A stretch of DNA of 64,000 bases from Nitrospira sp. (GCA_016788885.1 JAEURX010000037.1:25454-89453), one strand, 5' to 3'; shown: positions 45,269 to 54,142, numbered from the stretch's first letter. The notes: generated by a model from the letters alone, not told the origin. Numbers and translations are program-made.

Positions 45269-45439
45269 GCGATCCCTCCCTGGTGACTATGGGCAGAAGG
45301 CGCTGGGGGTAAGAGGTCAACCGTCGTCTTGGGGGAACCGCTACGCGCAACACAGGTCGACGACTGGGACCGCGCTGACAGATGTCGTTCAGCCGGTGTG
45401 AGCAATGGGTGCCTGACGAATTGGGTGATGAAGAGGCAC

Positions 45440-45479
45440 GCCCCGAGAACCCATCGGTACTCTAACGGGTTCTCGGGGC
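45440..45479 (-). terminator. 13-bp stem hairpin between the two OmpA lipoprotein genes
   Basis: GCCCCGAGAACCC at 45440-45452 pairs perfectly with GGGTTCTCGGGGC at 45467-45479 around a 14-base loop, downstream of the gene ending at 45514. No T run on either side. Confidence 0.6.
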
Positions 45480-45489
45480 AGATGCAAGG

Positions 45490-45507
45490 CGCGCAACGCG
45501 TTGCGCG
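45490..45507. repeat. 18-bp perfect palindrome
   Basis: CGCGCAACGCGTTGCGCG is its own reverse complement. It lies six bases beyond the stop at 45514, beside the hairpin above. It could be part of the transcription end, a protein site or a short hairpin. Confidence 0.4.
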
Positions 45508-45513
45508 GGATGC

Positions 45514-46716
45514 CTACTGGCCGACCACGATTTCGACGCGTCGATTTTTTTGCCGTCCTTCAGCCGTTGAGTTGCTGGCGATAGGCCGGCTGTCTGAATG
45601 GCCCTTGGCGTCGATCTTGTCGGCAGCCATCCCGCCCTCCGTCAGCGCCTGCCGTGCGCTCTCGGCCCGTGCCTGGGAGAGCTCTACATTGGTGGGGAAC
45701 CGCTTCGCCAATCGTCCCTTGATCGGCACATTGTCCGTGTGGCCTGCCACATGGATCGAGCGATCCGGATAGTTCTTGAGCACGCTGCCGATTCGATTCA
45801 ACACATCCGCTCCGCCGGGCTTGAGTGTGGCCTCTCCGGAATCAAAGAGCAACGTCGTCGCCAGACCGAGGGTGAGCTGATCCCCCAGTTGTTTCATCGT
45901 GACGTTCCCCTTTGAGACTTCTGCTTGGAGGAGCTTGGACAAATCATTCTTGGCCTCGGCGAGGCTGGTCTTTTGTTGATCGAGCGCACCGCGCAAGCCG
46001 GTCATCTCGTGGTCTCTCCGTGCGATTTCGCTTTCGAGGTCCGAGGCCCGTTGTTTAGCTGCGGCGAGATCCGCCACCAACTTGTCGCGGTCGCCGGCGG
46101 CGCCCTTCAGCAGGCTCAGTTCCTGATCTCTCCCATTGAGTTGCCGCTCCAGCTCGGCAATGCGCTGTTTCGCCTGCGCGAGCTCTGAGGAAAGGCGATC
46201 GCGATCCCCGGCAGTGCTTTTCAATCCGGCCAGTTCCTGCTCCTTTGTGGCGAGTAGCGCTTGAAGTGCGGCCAGCTCCCCGGCGAGTCGCTCCTTGTCG
46301 CCGGCGCCCCGTCTCAGGCCCGCCAGTTCTTGGTCCTTGGCCGACAACTGCCGGTCTGCGTCCGACAATTGGCTTGCCAACCGGTCCTTGTCGCCGACGG
46401 TGCTCCGGAGTCCAGCCAATTCCCGATCGCGCTGGCTGAGTTGGTTTTCCAGTTCGTTGATCCGCGCTTTGGCCTGATCCAGGTCGGCGGCGGAAGAAGC
46501 ACGGAGCTTCGCCAACTCCGCTTCGAGATCGGCCTTCTGCCGCTCCAGGTCTGCAATCTTGAGATCGCGTGGATCGGGTTTTGGCGGAATGGGCCTCGGG
46601 ACGGCTTTCATCTCGTTCAGCGCGCGACTCGCTGAGTCGTTGGGTGCTGGTGCGGACGTACAGGCTGCGAGCATCACAGCGCTCAGCAGCGCGGGAACAA
46701 GGCGAACGTGTTTCAT
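45514..46716 (-). CDS. Coiled-coil OmpA-domain lipoprotein B
   Basis: A 400-residue lipoprotein (lipobox LAAC near residue 19). About residues 45-250 are a run of near-repeats of about 30-38 residues such as RDRELAGLRSTVGDKDRLAS and RDQELSLLKGAAGDRDKLVA, so a long coiled coil is likely. The OmpA domain (about 275-398) contains AGHTDNVPIKGRL, NVELSQARAESARQAL and KNRRVEIVVG. AAGGAGG precedes the ATG. Paralogue of the preceding gene. Confidence 0.85.
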   Translation of the reverse strand: MKHVRLVPALLSAVMLAACTSAPAPNDSASRALNEMKAVPRPIPPKPDPRDLKIADLERQKADLEAELAKLRASSAADLDQAKARINELENQLSQRDRELAGLRSTVGDKDRLASQLSDADRQLSAKDQELAGLRRGAGDKERLAGELAALQALLATKEQELAGLKSTAGDRDRLSSELAQAKQRIAELERQLNGRDQELSLLKGAAGDRDKLVADLAAAKQRASDLESEIARRDHEMTGLRGALDQQKTSLAEAKNDLSKLLQAEVSKGNVTMKQLGDQLTLGLATTLLFDSGEATLKPGGADVLNRIGSVLKNYPDRSIHVAGHTDNVPIKGRLAKRFPTNVELSQARAESARQALTEGGMAADKIDAKGHSDSRPIASNSTAEGRQKNRRVEIVVGQ

Positions 46717-46783
46717 GCAATCCTCCTTACAACACGGTCAGGCTGCCGGAGATGTCCGAGCAGCATGGACAATCGGGCCACAG

Positions 46784-47209
46784 TTAGTGACGTTGATTTT
46801 TCAGGAGATCGCGGATCTCCGTGAGCAACACTTCCTCCTTGGGCGGTGCCGGTGGTGGACCGGGAGGGGCGGTCTTCTTGAAACGGTTCATTTGTTTGAC
46901 CACCAGAAAAATAACGAAGGCCAGGATCGTGAAATCAAGCAGAGTTTGCAGGAACACGCCATAGTTGATCGTGGCGGCGCCGGCCGCTTTGGCCGCTGCG
47001 AGGGATTTGCCTTTGGCCTCTTCGCTCAGTGGAATGAAGAGACTGGAAAAATCCATGTGTCCCATCAGGAGTCCGATGGGAGGCATGAGAATATCACTGA
47101 CCACGGAGGAGACGATTTTCCCGAATGCTCCTCCGATGATGACTCCCACCGCCATGTCGAGCACGTTTCCTTTTACGGCAAATTCTTTGAACTCACTCAT
47201 CATGCCCAT
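46784..47209 (-). CDS. mscL: Large-conductance mechanosensitive channel
   Basis: A 141-residue pressure-release channel. The first helix [20 protein letters not shown] and the MPPIGLLMG segment are diagnostic, and the second helix is [19 protein letters not shown]. The C-terminal bundle carries a Pro-rich insert before [19 protein letters not shown] precedes the ATG at 47209. It lies among envelope genes, and MscS lies about 7 kb to the right. Confidence 0.95.
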   Translation of the reverse strand: MGMMSEFKEFAVKGNVLDMAVGVIIGGAFGKIVSSVVSDILMPPIGLLMGHMDFSSLFIPLSEEAKGKSLAAAKAAGAATINYGVFLQTLLDFTILAFVIFLVVKQMNRFKKTAPPGPPPAPPKEEVLLTEIRDLLKNQRH

Positions 47210-47260
47210 CGTGCACCCTCCTTAGTGTGAGCGGACTGAATCCCGAATCCGTCTCGGCTC

Positions 47261-48373
47261 CTATTGTTTTCGACTGGTGTCGAAGCTGTATCCCAGCGTG
47301 ATCAGGTAGAGGTTATCTGTATCCGACACGCCCGGCGGCGGGTTCTTGTTGTACCGCATGGTCCACTGGAATCCGCTGACCAGTCCGCCCCACACTTTGA
47401 ACCGCAACCCGGTGTCAGCCGTCAGGTAGAGGTCTTTGGAATTGGCGAGCGATTGGAAGCCTTCCTGAAAGTGGTACAGGCTAACCTGGTCACCGCCCCA
47501 GAGCGGCCAATTCCATTTGACGGCCCATCGGCCCCGAGAGCTGGATTTGTCGTCGGCGAGTTTGAAATCTTCATTGAAGTAGGCTGCGCCGGCTTCCGCC
47601 CAGAGCGTCATATCCTTGAAGACTCCCGTCAGGTCACCGCGGTCGAGGAATTGATAGCCGGGACCGGTCGCGAGCGCGGTGCGCAGTTTCAGGTCCTGAA
47701 AGGTGTCCTGCTCGAAGTAGGCAGACGCGAACCAATACAACCGCTTCGTCAGAAAGAAGTCAAGCTTGATGGTCCCGCGGCTGTTTCGCACGATGAGATT
47801 GCCGGTATTGTCTCCGTAGATGTACCGGCCAAGGATGGTCAGTCGCAGTGACTCGCTGCGGGCTGAGAGCTCGCCGAGCAGGCTGCCGTTTCGGAGGTGG
47901 CTGTTGCCCGTGGTTTGTGAATAGCCGGCTTGAAGGGCGCCGGTATAAATCACCGCAGGTTGGTTCATGCCCACGACCGCATCCAGCGGAACCGCCATCG
48001 TGGTTCCCATCGGCGCAGCCTGTAACGTGAGGGTCCCTGGTTCGCCGGGCTGCGCGGTGCCGACGACCGTGGTGCCCTCTTTGAGACTGAAGGGAATGGG
48101 ACGATTCACGACCAGTTTGGCCACGTTCGGCCACATGATCTTCACGACATCCTCGCCGGCCGTGGGTCCGAAGGCGGTCTTGATGTGTAACTCGTCGGCG
48201 ACCATGCCAAGGACATGTCCATAGATGACGGTACCGTCCTTGAGCGTGACAGCGTCGAGTGTGGCCGGCGCAGGCGCGGCGTCCGACGGAGCCTGAGTTT
48301 CAGCCCTCGTCCCCTCGGCTAAAAGCGCCACCATCAGCAGCGCGAGCAGGAAACATCCAAATCGTCGCATCAT
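47261..48373 (-). CDS. DUF481 outer-membrane beta-barrel protein
   Basis: A 370-residue exported protein starting at the paired ATG at 48373, with AGGAGG upstream; the longer reading frame before it is not supported. The signal peptide ends near EGTRAETQ. After an N-terminal domain with DGTVIYGHVLGMVADELHIK, about residues 155-370 are alternating strands such as NSLLGELSARSESLR-like segments, matching DUF481 (YdiY-type, salt-induced) barrels. C-terminus ends in an aromatic strand YLITLGYSF. 52 bases from mscL, likely co-transcribed. Confidence 0.82.
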   Translation of the reverse strand: MMRRFGCFLLALLMVALLAEGTRAETQAPSDAAPAPATLDAVTLKDGTVIYGHVLGMVADELHIKTAFGPTAGEDVVKIMWPNVAKLVVNRPIPFSLKEGTTVVGTAQPGEPGTLTLQAAPMGTTMAVPLDAVVGMNQPAVIYTGALQAGYSQTTGNSHLRNGSLLGELSARSESLRLTILGRYIYGDNTGNLIVRNSRGTIKLDFFLTKRLYWFASAYFEQDTFQDLKLRTALATGPGYQFLDRGDLTGVFKDMTLWAEAGAAYFNEDFKLADDKSSSRGRWAVKWNWPLWGGDQVSLYHFQEGFQSLANSKDLYLTADTGLRFKVWGGLVSGFQWTMRYNKNPPPGVSDTDNLYLITLGYSFDTSRKQ

Positions 48374-48764
48374 TCCGTCCTCCTGGGATTGCGAATGGCA
48401 ACGGTGTGTCGGTTGCCGGATGAGTAGAAACGCTGGTGTTGTATATTGGATTCCGCGTAGGAGATCAACACTGTGTTCGCCATGTCGTGCAGGCATTATG
48501 CGATGGCCGTACGATTGCGTGTCGCAGGTGAGCGGTGTAGAAGCCGCATGGATGGGGTGCGTTGCGCTATACGGGTCTTGATCAGCCGTCTCCGCCGATA
48601 TTTCTGGAGAGGCGCCTGCCGACAAGGCCCGTTCCGATACAGACATGCTTCATGATGAGACGCGGCGACTCGAACTGCGACAGCGGCCGCCCGCTGCAAG
48701 GTGTGCTTTGGCGGGCAATGCCAGGTCCGCATATGGTTTCGGATGTTCGTGGTGCCGAGTCTGG
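48374..48764. other. Intergenic region, no gene found
   Basis: About 390 bases between two leftward genes. No plausible coding frame. GGCAAC at 48397-48402 and GTTGCC at 48412-48417 form a 6-base dyad close to the ribosome site of the DUF481 gene, which could be a regulatory site. Confidence 0.35.
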
Positions 48765-49088
48765 TCATTTGAGGAACGTCAATTTTCGCGTCGCGGAGGC
48801 ACTGTTCACTCGTGTCTTAACAGGGGGGCTCGCTTCATCGTTGGGTGAGGGAACGTGCAGCAACCCTTCCAGAAGTGCGTAACGAAGTAATTGCGCAGCA
48901 TTGGAGGCACGAAATTTTCTCAGCAGGTTGGCGCGGTGTGACTCCACGGTTTTGGGAGCAATCCGCAGGCGAGCCGCAATCTCCTGGCTCGTTAACCCTG
49001 CCCAGATATAGTTCAGTATTTCTCGCTCGCGCGGAGTTGGTTGGTCCGGCCGCGGGTTGGAAAATGGGACCACTCTGTCCATTGGCAC
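48765..49088 (-). CDS. LuxR-type helix-turn-helix regulator (minimal)
   Basis: DNA-binding protein of 107 residues. AAGGAG followed by eight bases and GTG at 49088 fixes the start and gives MPMDRVVPFS; longer frames upstream lack such a site. The GerE-type domain runs from TPREREILNYI to SQEIAARLRIAPKTVESHRA. There is no receiver or sensor domain, so the activity signal must come from elsewhere. Its place between envelope genes and the GTPase cluster hints at a local target. Confidence 0.78.
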   Translation of the reverse strand: MPMDRVVPFSNPRPDQPTPREREILNYIWAGLTSQEIAARLRIAPKTVESHRANLLRKFRASNAAQLLRYALLEGLLHVPSPNDEASPPVKTRVNSASATRKLTFLK

Positions 49089-49290
49089 GTTGCACACTCC
49101 TTTCTCGGTACCGTAGCCCGGCGATGACACGGGATTGCACGCAGTGGTTTTTCCGACTGCGTCTATCAAGCTCTGTGCCTGCGGCGTCATAGGTCGCGGC
49201 CATGCGGGCCCTTCGATGGTTTGGGCCTGGAGCGTGAGCGATCGGTTGCGGGTGTTCGTGGAATGGTGAGACGGAGCAGATCGTCTCATG

Positions 49291-49318
49291 CTGTCTCACG
49301 CAAGACAGTGTGAGACAG
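49291..49318. promoter_or_regulatory. Inverted repeat CTGTCTCAC-N10-GTGAGACAG
   Basis: Two perfect 9-base arms at 49291-49299 and 49310-49318 in the gap between the sigma-54 activator gene (stop at 49346) and the LuxR-type gene (start at 49088). It could be an operator for the latter or the transcription end of the former. A related partial copy, GAGACG...CGTCTC, stands at 49268-49287. Confidence 0.5.
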
Positions 49319-49345
49319 TTGCAGAGGGCGTGCGAGATGGCAGGC

Positions 49346-51142
49346 TCAGCTGGGAGGGAGCTCGAGTTCGGTCAAACGGCGATAGAAGGTGGCGCGGCTC
49401 ATGCCGAGGAGACGTGCGGCCTTGGTGCGATTTCCTCTGGCCTGTCCGAGGGCGAACACAAATCGGCTGCGTTCATCGGTGGGGATCGTCGGGGCGGGGT
49501 GAGGCGCGGGATTCGCCTGCTGAATATCGGACGGCAGGTCGGACACCTCCAATGTGTCCCCTTTGCAGTGAATCATGGCGCACTCAATGGTACTCTTGAG
49601 CTCCCGTACGTTGCCGGGCCAGTGATAGTCCATCAGTGCCGCCATGGCCGCTGTGGTTGGTCGATGGATCGTCTTGCCCATACTGGCACGTCCCTCCGTA
49701 AGGAACGCGGCGACCAGGAGCGGGATGTCCTCCTTCCGCTCTCGTAGCGGTGGAAGATGGATCCGCGCGACTCGAATCCGATACAGCAGATCGGCGCGAA
49801 AGACTCCCTTGGCAACATCCTGGCTCAAGTTGTGATGCGTGGCCGTCAGAACACGCACGTTGACTTTTCTGGGCTTGGTTTCGCCGAGTCGGGTCACTTC
49901 CTTCTCTTGCAGCACCCGCAGCAGATGGGTTTGGACGGTGTGGGGGATATCGCCGATCTCATCCAGAAAGAGCACGCCGCCCTGCGCGGCCTCGAACAGT
50001 CCCGGTTGATCGTCGATGGCTCCGGTAAATGCTCCCTTTTTGTGGCCGAAGAGTTGGCTGCCGAGCAAGGAATCGGTCAAGCCTGCGCAGTTGGCTGCGA
50101 TAAATGGGCCTGTGCGTCGGGCGCTCGCTTGATGTAAGGCGCGCGCCACCAATTCTTTCCCTGTACCCGTTTCTCCTTCGATGAGGACGGTGGAATCGAC
50201 GCGCGCCAGGTCCTGAATTTGTTCGTAGACCTGAGTCATGCCCCGGTTTTTGCCGATGAGATCGTGGAAATATGCTTTCAGTTCCAAGAGACGCCGGAGG
50301 TGGTGGACATCCGTCATGTCGTGCAGGAACGCAATCGTATTGCGCGGGTCACGAGGGTCGTCTTGGAGTTCGACGTCCAGCCAGAGGCGTCGCCCGGACG
50401 GGGTGTCGATGTGACATCGGACTCGTGCCCGTTGCCCGATTGGCTGTTGCAGCATCGATTGCAGTGCCAGTCGGTCCGCCTTTGTGAGTGGCAACACCGC
50501 CTCCCAATGCATGGCCGATGAGACAGAAGAGAGGGGGATTTCCAATAGGCGGGCGGCCGAATCGCTGAGAAACCGCACGAGCCCACCCTCGTCGATGAGC
50601 AGGGTGGCAAGTCCGAGCCGCTGTAAGATTGCGGCCAGATCATCGCGTACCTGTTCGGTATCTGCCAGCTTCGAGGTGAGGGCCTGGTGGGCTCGCTGGT
50701 GCCCGCGGTCCTCGTCGTGATGCCGAAGCGCTCGTTCGCGCGCTTCCTGCAGGAGGGCAGCCTGCTGATCATAGGCCGTCGTCTGCTGCTGAATGAGGAG
50801 GAGGCGCCGGTTGCCTTCGCGAAGGGCCAGGGCCTCGAAGTGTCGGGGCTCGTCGAACGCGGTCCGCTCAGTCCAAAACCCTGATCGGACGATCTGGTTG
50901 TCCTGTGCGTTCCATGCCGCAGCGGCGTCATGCAGAAAATTGTGCAGCACCGGGGTGCGCGCATCGACGGAAACGTCTGCCTGGTGCTCGATTTCGGGAT
51001 AGAGGCGTGCCAGCCAGCACGGCGAGTTTCCAAGGAGACGGAACCGTGTCTCGGCAAGGTGCTCCAGTACGGCGACGTGGAATCGTTCCAGCAGATGGCT
51101 GTACAACGAGTCCTCTGCGGATGAAGGGACGTTAGGTTCCAT
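49346..51142 (-). CDS. Sigma-54-dependent Fis-family transcriptional activator with PAS domain
   Basis: A 598-residue enhancer-binding protein. After an N-terminal region with PRFRLLGNSP-like and WLARLYPEIE sequence (about 1-170) and a PAS domain (about 185-285), the AAA+ domain shows Walker A GETGTGKE, the GAFTGA loop that contacts sigma-54, and Walker B LFLDEIGD. The C-terminus is a Fis-type HTH (GNRTKAARLLGMSRATFYRR). There is no receiver domain. The start overlaps the GTPase stop by 11 bases, so it is probably made together with the GTPase. Confidence 0.9.
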   Translation of the reverse strand: MEPNVPSSAEDSLYSHLLERFHVAVLEHLAETRFRLLGNSPCWLARLYPEIEHQADVSVDARTPVLHNFLHDAAAAWNAQDNQIVRSGFWTERTAFDEPRHFEALALREGNRRLLLIQQQTTAYDQQAALLQEARERALRHHDEDRGHQRAHQALTSKLADTEQVRDDLAAILQRLGLATLLIDEGGLVRFLSDSAARLLEIPLSSVSSAMHWEAVLPLTKADRLALQSMLQQPIGQRARVRCHIDTPSGRRLWLDVELQDDPRDPRNTIAFLHDMTDVHHLRRLLELKAYFHDLIGKNRGMTQVYEQIQDLARVDSTVLIEGETGTGKELVARALHQASARRTGPFIAANCAGLTDSLLGSQLFGHKKGAFTGAIDDQPGLFEAAQGGVLFLDEIGDIPHTVQTHLLRVLQEKEVTRLGETKPRKVNVRVLTATHHNLSQDVAKGVFRADLLYRIRVARIHLPPLRERKEDIPLLVAAFLTEGRASMGKTIHRPTTAAMAALMDYHWPGNVRELKSTIECAMIHCKGDTLEVSDLPSDIQQANPAPHPAPTIPTDERSRFVFALGQARGNRTKAARLLGMSRATFYRRLTELELPPS

Positions 51143-51668
51143 CGGTCCTGTCGGCTCGCGATGCCGGTCTTGGTGTTTGCGCGAGGGCGCGGGCCAGCGT
51201 AGTGAACGCCTCTTCGATACCCTGCCCTGTTTTGGCGCTGCTCATGATGACCGGCCAACCGCGTTGGGTTAATGCGGCCAGGTCTTGATCATGGATTTCC
51301 CACTCCGCACGACGGTCATGTTTGTTGACGAGCACGACGAAGGGCACCGGGCCGAGTTCATCAGTGACACTCTGGTGAATGCGTAACGCGATTTCCAGCG
51401 TCGTCCGACGCAACCCGTCCAGAACCAGGAGGTATCCGGCCGATCCGCGCAAGTAAGAGCGGCGCAGCTTTTGGAACTCATCCTCTCCATACAAGTCCCA
51501 GAGCACGAACGTCAGGTCCGAGCCATCCACCGTCAGCGATTTCTTGTCGACCGTGACGCCGATGGTGGTTTGATACTGTTCGGAAAAGCAGCTCGTCACA
51601 AAACGTCGGACCAGACTGGTCTTTCCGACGGCAAACGCCCCCAACATGCAAATCTTCTTCTCGATCAT
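51132..51668 (-). CDS. Ras/Rab-like small GTPase
   Basis: A 178-residue GTPase of the Ras superfamily fold. G1 is GAFAVGKTSLVRRF, G2 threonine is in QTTIGVTV, G3 is WDLYGEDEFQKL, G4 is NKHD and G5 is SSAKTG. G3 has Leu-Tyr between Asp and Gly and Glu-Asp after it, unlike DTAGQ, so intrinsic hydrolysis may need a partner. 12 bases separate it from the OmpA gene upstream. It probably relays a state change from that membrane protein; inference from context. Confidence 0.88.
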   Translation of the reverse strand: MIEKKICMLGAFAVGKTSLVRRFVTSCFSEQYQTTIGVTVDKKSLTVDGSDLTFVLWDLYGEDEFQKLRRSYLRGSAGYLLVLDGLRRTTLEIALRIHQSVTDELGPVPFVVLVNKHDRRAEWEIHDQDLAALTQRGWPVIMSSAKTGQGIEEAFTTLARALAQTPRPASRADRTDGT

Positions 51669-51680
51669 GGCAGGAGGTTC

Positions 51681-53411
51681 TCACGGTGCCGGGTGCACAG
51701 TCACCTGAAATGACACACGTCGATCTTCAGAGAGTGCTGTTGCGGCTCTAGCCCCTTGGGCTTCAGATGGCAGCGTGACCCCGTGGGCCTCGAATGTGAT
51801 CGAGGGATGGGTTTCAGGGTGAATGGCGGCAAGGACCGAGTGGGCGCGGCCCTCGCTCAAGCGGCGGTTCTGCGCGGCCCCGCCTACGATGTCGGTTCGT
51901 CCGATGATCCGGATCGTCAGTGTTGCGCCGGACAGGCGGGCCAGCTCGTCAATCCGGTGAAGGATGTCCATGGTGCCGGAGAGGCTGTGTCGCTGTTCCG
52001 GTGAACGAATGTCTCCGCGCCCCTGTTCGAACAGGATTGATGTCTCGGTCAACTGTCTGGCCGCCTCGTCCAGCGACTGGCTCATGACCGGCTGGTCGTC
52101 ATAGTGATCGAGACCGGGGAGGAGCCTGGCGAGGGAGCGGCTCTCACGGATCCAACTTGTGGGCGCGGTTCCAGCCGCGATCAGGCGTGTCCCGTCCACG
52201 GCCAATCGAACGGTGTGTGGGGGGGCGAGGATGTGTCGGGCGCGTGTGAGGAGAAACGCCGGATCCAGCGCGTAGTAGGGGCTCCATTGGGCGGTGACCT
52301 TTTGAGGGTCCAGCCCACTGTCTCGCAGGAGTGCCTCCGGGTCAGCGGCCAGTGGGTCGCGAAGTCCGGCCAGTCGATACTGCCGCCCTTCCGCCTCCGT
52401 GGCTGTCAGTACGAGTCCCGGTTCCGCTCCCAGGCGCGTCACATAGGTCCGCCACTGTTGCCGTTCCTGGTAGAGCGAGGCCCCCCACCAGGCCGCTCCT
52501 AGCAGCAGCGTGGCCAACACGACCCAGGTCATCGGGGACACCGCGCGCCGACGTGGCTCAAATTGCGCCTGTAAGCAGTCTTCCAGGAGTGGGGTCATCC
52601 CGGAAAAAATGGAGGCGTCTCCCTCGAAGCGGTCGAATGCGTCGGCCTGTTCGGCATGGATGCGTGTGAGCGTATCTTGAAGGTGAATGTGAAACTGCTC
52701 GGGCGGGGTCCCGCGAATGACCGCGGCAAGGATCGCGGCCGGCCCCTGCTCGATCCACACGGTGAGCTCACCCACTTGCAGGGTATTCAGCACCTGGTCT
52801 GGTGCCGCGCCGAACGAATCCTGCACAAAGGTTCGGATCGCCGACAGCATACCTGAGACGAGAGTCTGGTCTTGGACGGCGACCGAGTCGCCCGCCGCAT
52901 GCGCGAGGAGCAATCCGGTCTGCGAATGAATGAGAAAGACCTGTTCGACTCGATAGCACAAGGTATGCAGGAGTACGATTTCCGCGAACGGCTTGCCGGT
53001 GCGCAGCGCTTCCAGTCTCCATTGCATGCTGCGGAGCGACAAGCTGTGCTCGATGGTTTGATTGAGCGATTGCACCATGCTGCGCAGGGCATTGGCGATG
53101 GATTGGCGGATGGCCGGCATCATGATCGGGGCGATGGCATCGACGATCATCTGCGGTTGTTTGCGCACAGAGGTTCCCAAAGCCTCCGACACGTGCGGAG
53201 TCAACACTCGTGTCAGCCGCTGATCATGCTCGCCGCGCAGCGCGATCGCATCGGGAAGCAGGCGGCTCACATTGTGAGCGTTGAGATCGATATGTTCGAC
53301 CTGCTCTTGGAGCTGCTCCAACCGGGATTGCTCGGGCGCCAGGAGGAGGTTGCGCAACTCGGCATAGTCGCCGTCGCCGGGCGGCGCTAGGGTGTCACGG
53401 GGTTGCGCCAT
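51681..53411 (-). CDS. Membrane-anchored OmpA-domain protein with cytoplasmic N-terminal part
   Basis: About 576 residues from the ATG at 53411 (AGGAG upstream). Order: a helical region (about 15-140) with LRNLLLAPEQSRLEQLQ and SMVQSLNQTIEHSLSL; a segment (about 150-235) with VEQVFLIHSQTGLLLAH that looks like a Roadblock or profilin-type fold; one membrane helix (about 294-312, MTWVVLATLLLGAAWWGASL); a BON-like part (about 395-435); and an OmpA domain (about 455-575) with GRTDIVGGAAQNRRLSEGRA. Without a signal peptide the first half should be cytoplasmic and the OmpA part periplasmic. It directly precedes the small GTPase. Confidence 0.82.
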   Translation of the reverse strand: MAQPRDTLAPPGDGDYAELRNLLLAPEQSRLEQLQEQVEHIDLNAHNVSRLLPDAIALRGEHDQRLTRVLTPHVSEALGTSVRKQPQMIVDAIAPIMMPAIRQSIANALRSMVQSLNQTIEHSLSLRSMQWRLEALRTGKPFAEIVLLHTLCYRVEQVFLIHSQTGLLLAHAAGDSVAVQDQTLVSGMLSAIRTFVQDSFGAAPDQVLNTLQVGELTVWIEQGPAAILAAVIRGTPPEQFHIHLQDTLTRIHAEQADAFDRFEGDASIFSGMTPLLEDCLQAQFEPRRRAVSPMTWVVLATLLLGAAWWGASLYQERQQWRTYVTRLGAEPGLVLTATEAEGRQYRLAGLRDPLAADPEALLRDSGLDPQKVTAQWSPYYALDPAFLLTRARHILAPPHTVRLAVDGTRLIAAGTAPTSWIRESRSLARLLPGLDHYDDQPVMSQSLDEAARQLTETSILFEQGRGDIRSPEQRHSLSGTMDILHRIDELARLSGATLTIRIIGRTDIVGGAAQNRRLSEGRAHSVLAAIHPETHPSITFEAHGVTLPSEAQGARAATALSEDRRVSFQVTVHPAP

Positions 53412-53527
53412 TGCATCTCCTGTGGTCAGAACGCAGGGGGGACTCTTGATCGAGGAATGCACGTTGAGGGACAGCGCGGCGCTCCGCTCCGAGGATGAGC
53501 CGAGGCCGCCGAGCCATGGATTCGAGG

Positions 53528-54142
53528 TTATGTCTGTGGAGGAGGCTGATCATGCGAGAGCCTCTGCGAAAGTTCTTGAAACAGCGTTGCCAGGGAGGCC
53601 CGGTCGGTTTTTTGGTGGGACAATTGCCGCACTGCCTCATCGAGGGAGGCAGAGAGCGCCGTCTGTCGTTGCGTGAAGTCGCCGGTGAGGGTGGTCGCCT
53701 GCTGCTGCAATTGCTCCTGCAGATCGCGGTGTGCCTGATCGCTCTGATCCCGCAGCTGGGCCGCTGTTTGCTGGAGCACTCCGGCCAGTGTCTGCAGTTC
53801 TGTGGTCAGGTTGCCGACTGCATTGGCCCGCTGTTGTTCCTCGGCCTTCAGCTGTCCTGTCACGGCCTCGACTTCGTGGCGTATGTAGGCGTCTAGTGCG
53901 GCAAACCGCTCTTTCAGGTCATGGCGCAATTGGGCCGCCTCTGCAAGCAGCTGGGCCTCGAGTTTGGTAAACCGGCGCTCGTGATCACGGACCTGGGCGC
54001 CGAAGAGAATATCGCGGATCTTGTCGAGGTTGTTGCCGGCCGCATGGTCTTCGGCCAGCGAGGGGGCCGCCTCTGCCTCGGTGAGCGTGTCGGGTGTTCG
54101 TTCCGAGCGTCGTGTGCGATCGAGGTCCGTCTGCCTGCTCAT
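53528..54142 (-). CDS. Coiled-coil protein with KIRDILFGAQ motif
   Basis: A 204-residue soluble protein with no signal peptide. After a charged N-terminus it has LDKIRDILFGAQVRDHERRF (20 residues) near 39-58, then a long coiled coil to about residue 190 (KERFAALDAYIRHEVEAVTG and similar). AAGGAGACG precedes the ATG. It is first in the cluster with the OmpA-membrane protein and the small GTPase. I recall similar proteins beside OmpA and GTPase genes in other phyla, but not a function. Confidence 0.72.
   Translation of the reverse strand: MSRQTDLDRTRRSERTPDTLTEAEAAPSLAEDHAAGNNLDKIRDILFGAQVRDHERRFTKLEAQLLAEAAQLRHDLKERFAALDAYIRHEVEAVTGQLKAEEQQRANAVGNLTTELQTLAGVLQQTAAQLRDQSDQAHRDLQEQLQQQATTLTGDFTQRQTALSASLDEAVRQLSHQKTDRASLATLFQELSQRLSHDQPPPQT

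Noticed and set aside
48374..48646. N-terminal extension of the DUF481 protein
   Set aside because: The ATG pair at 48373 has AGGAGG and gives a clear signal peptide; the extension would bury it.
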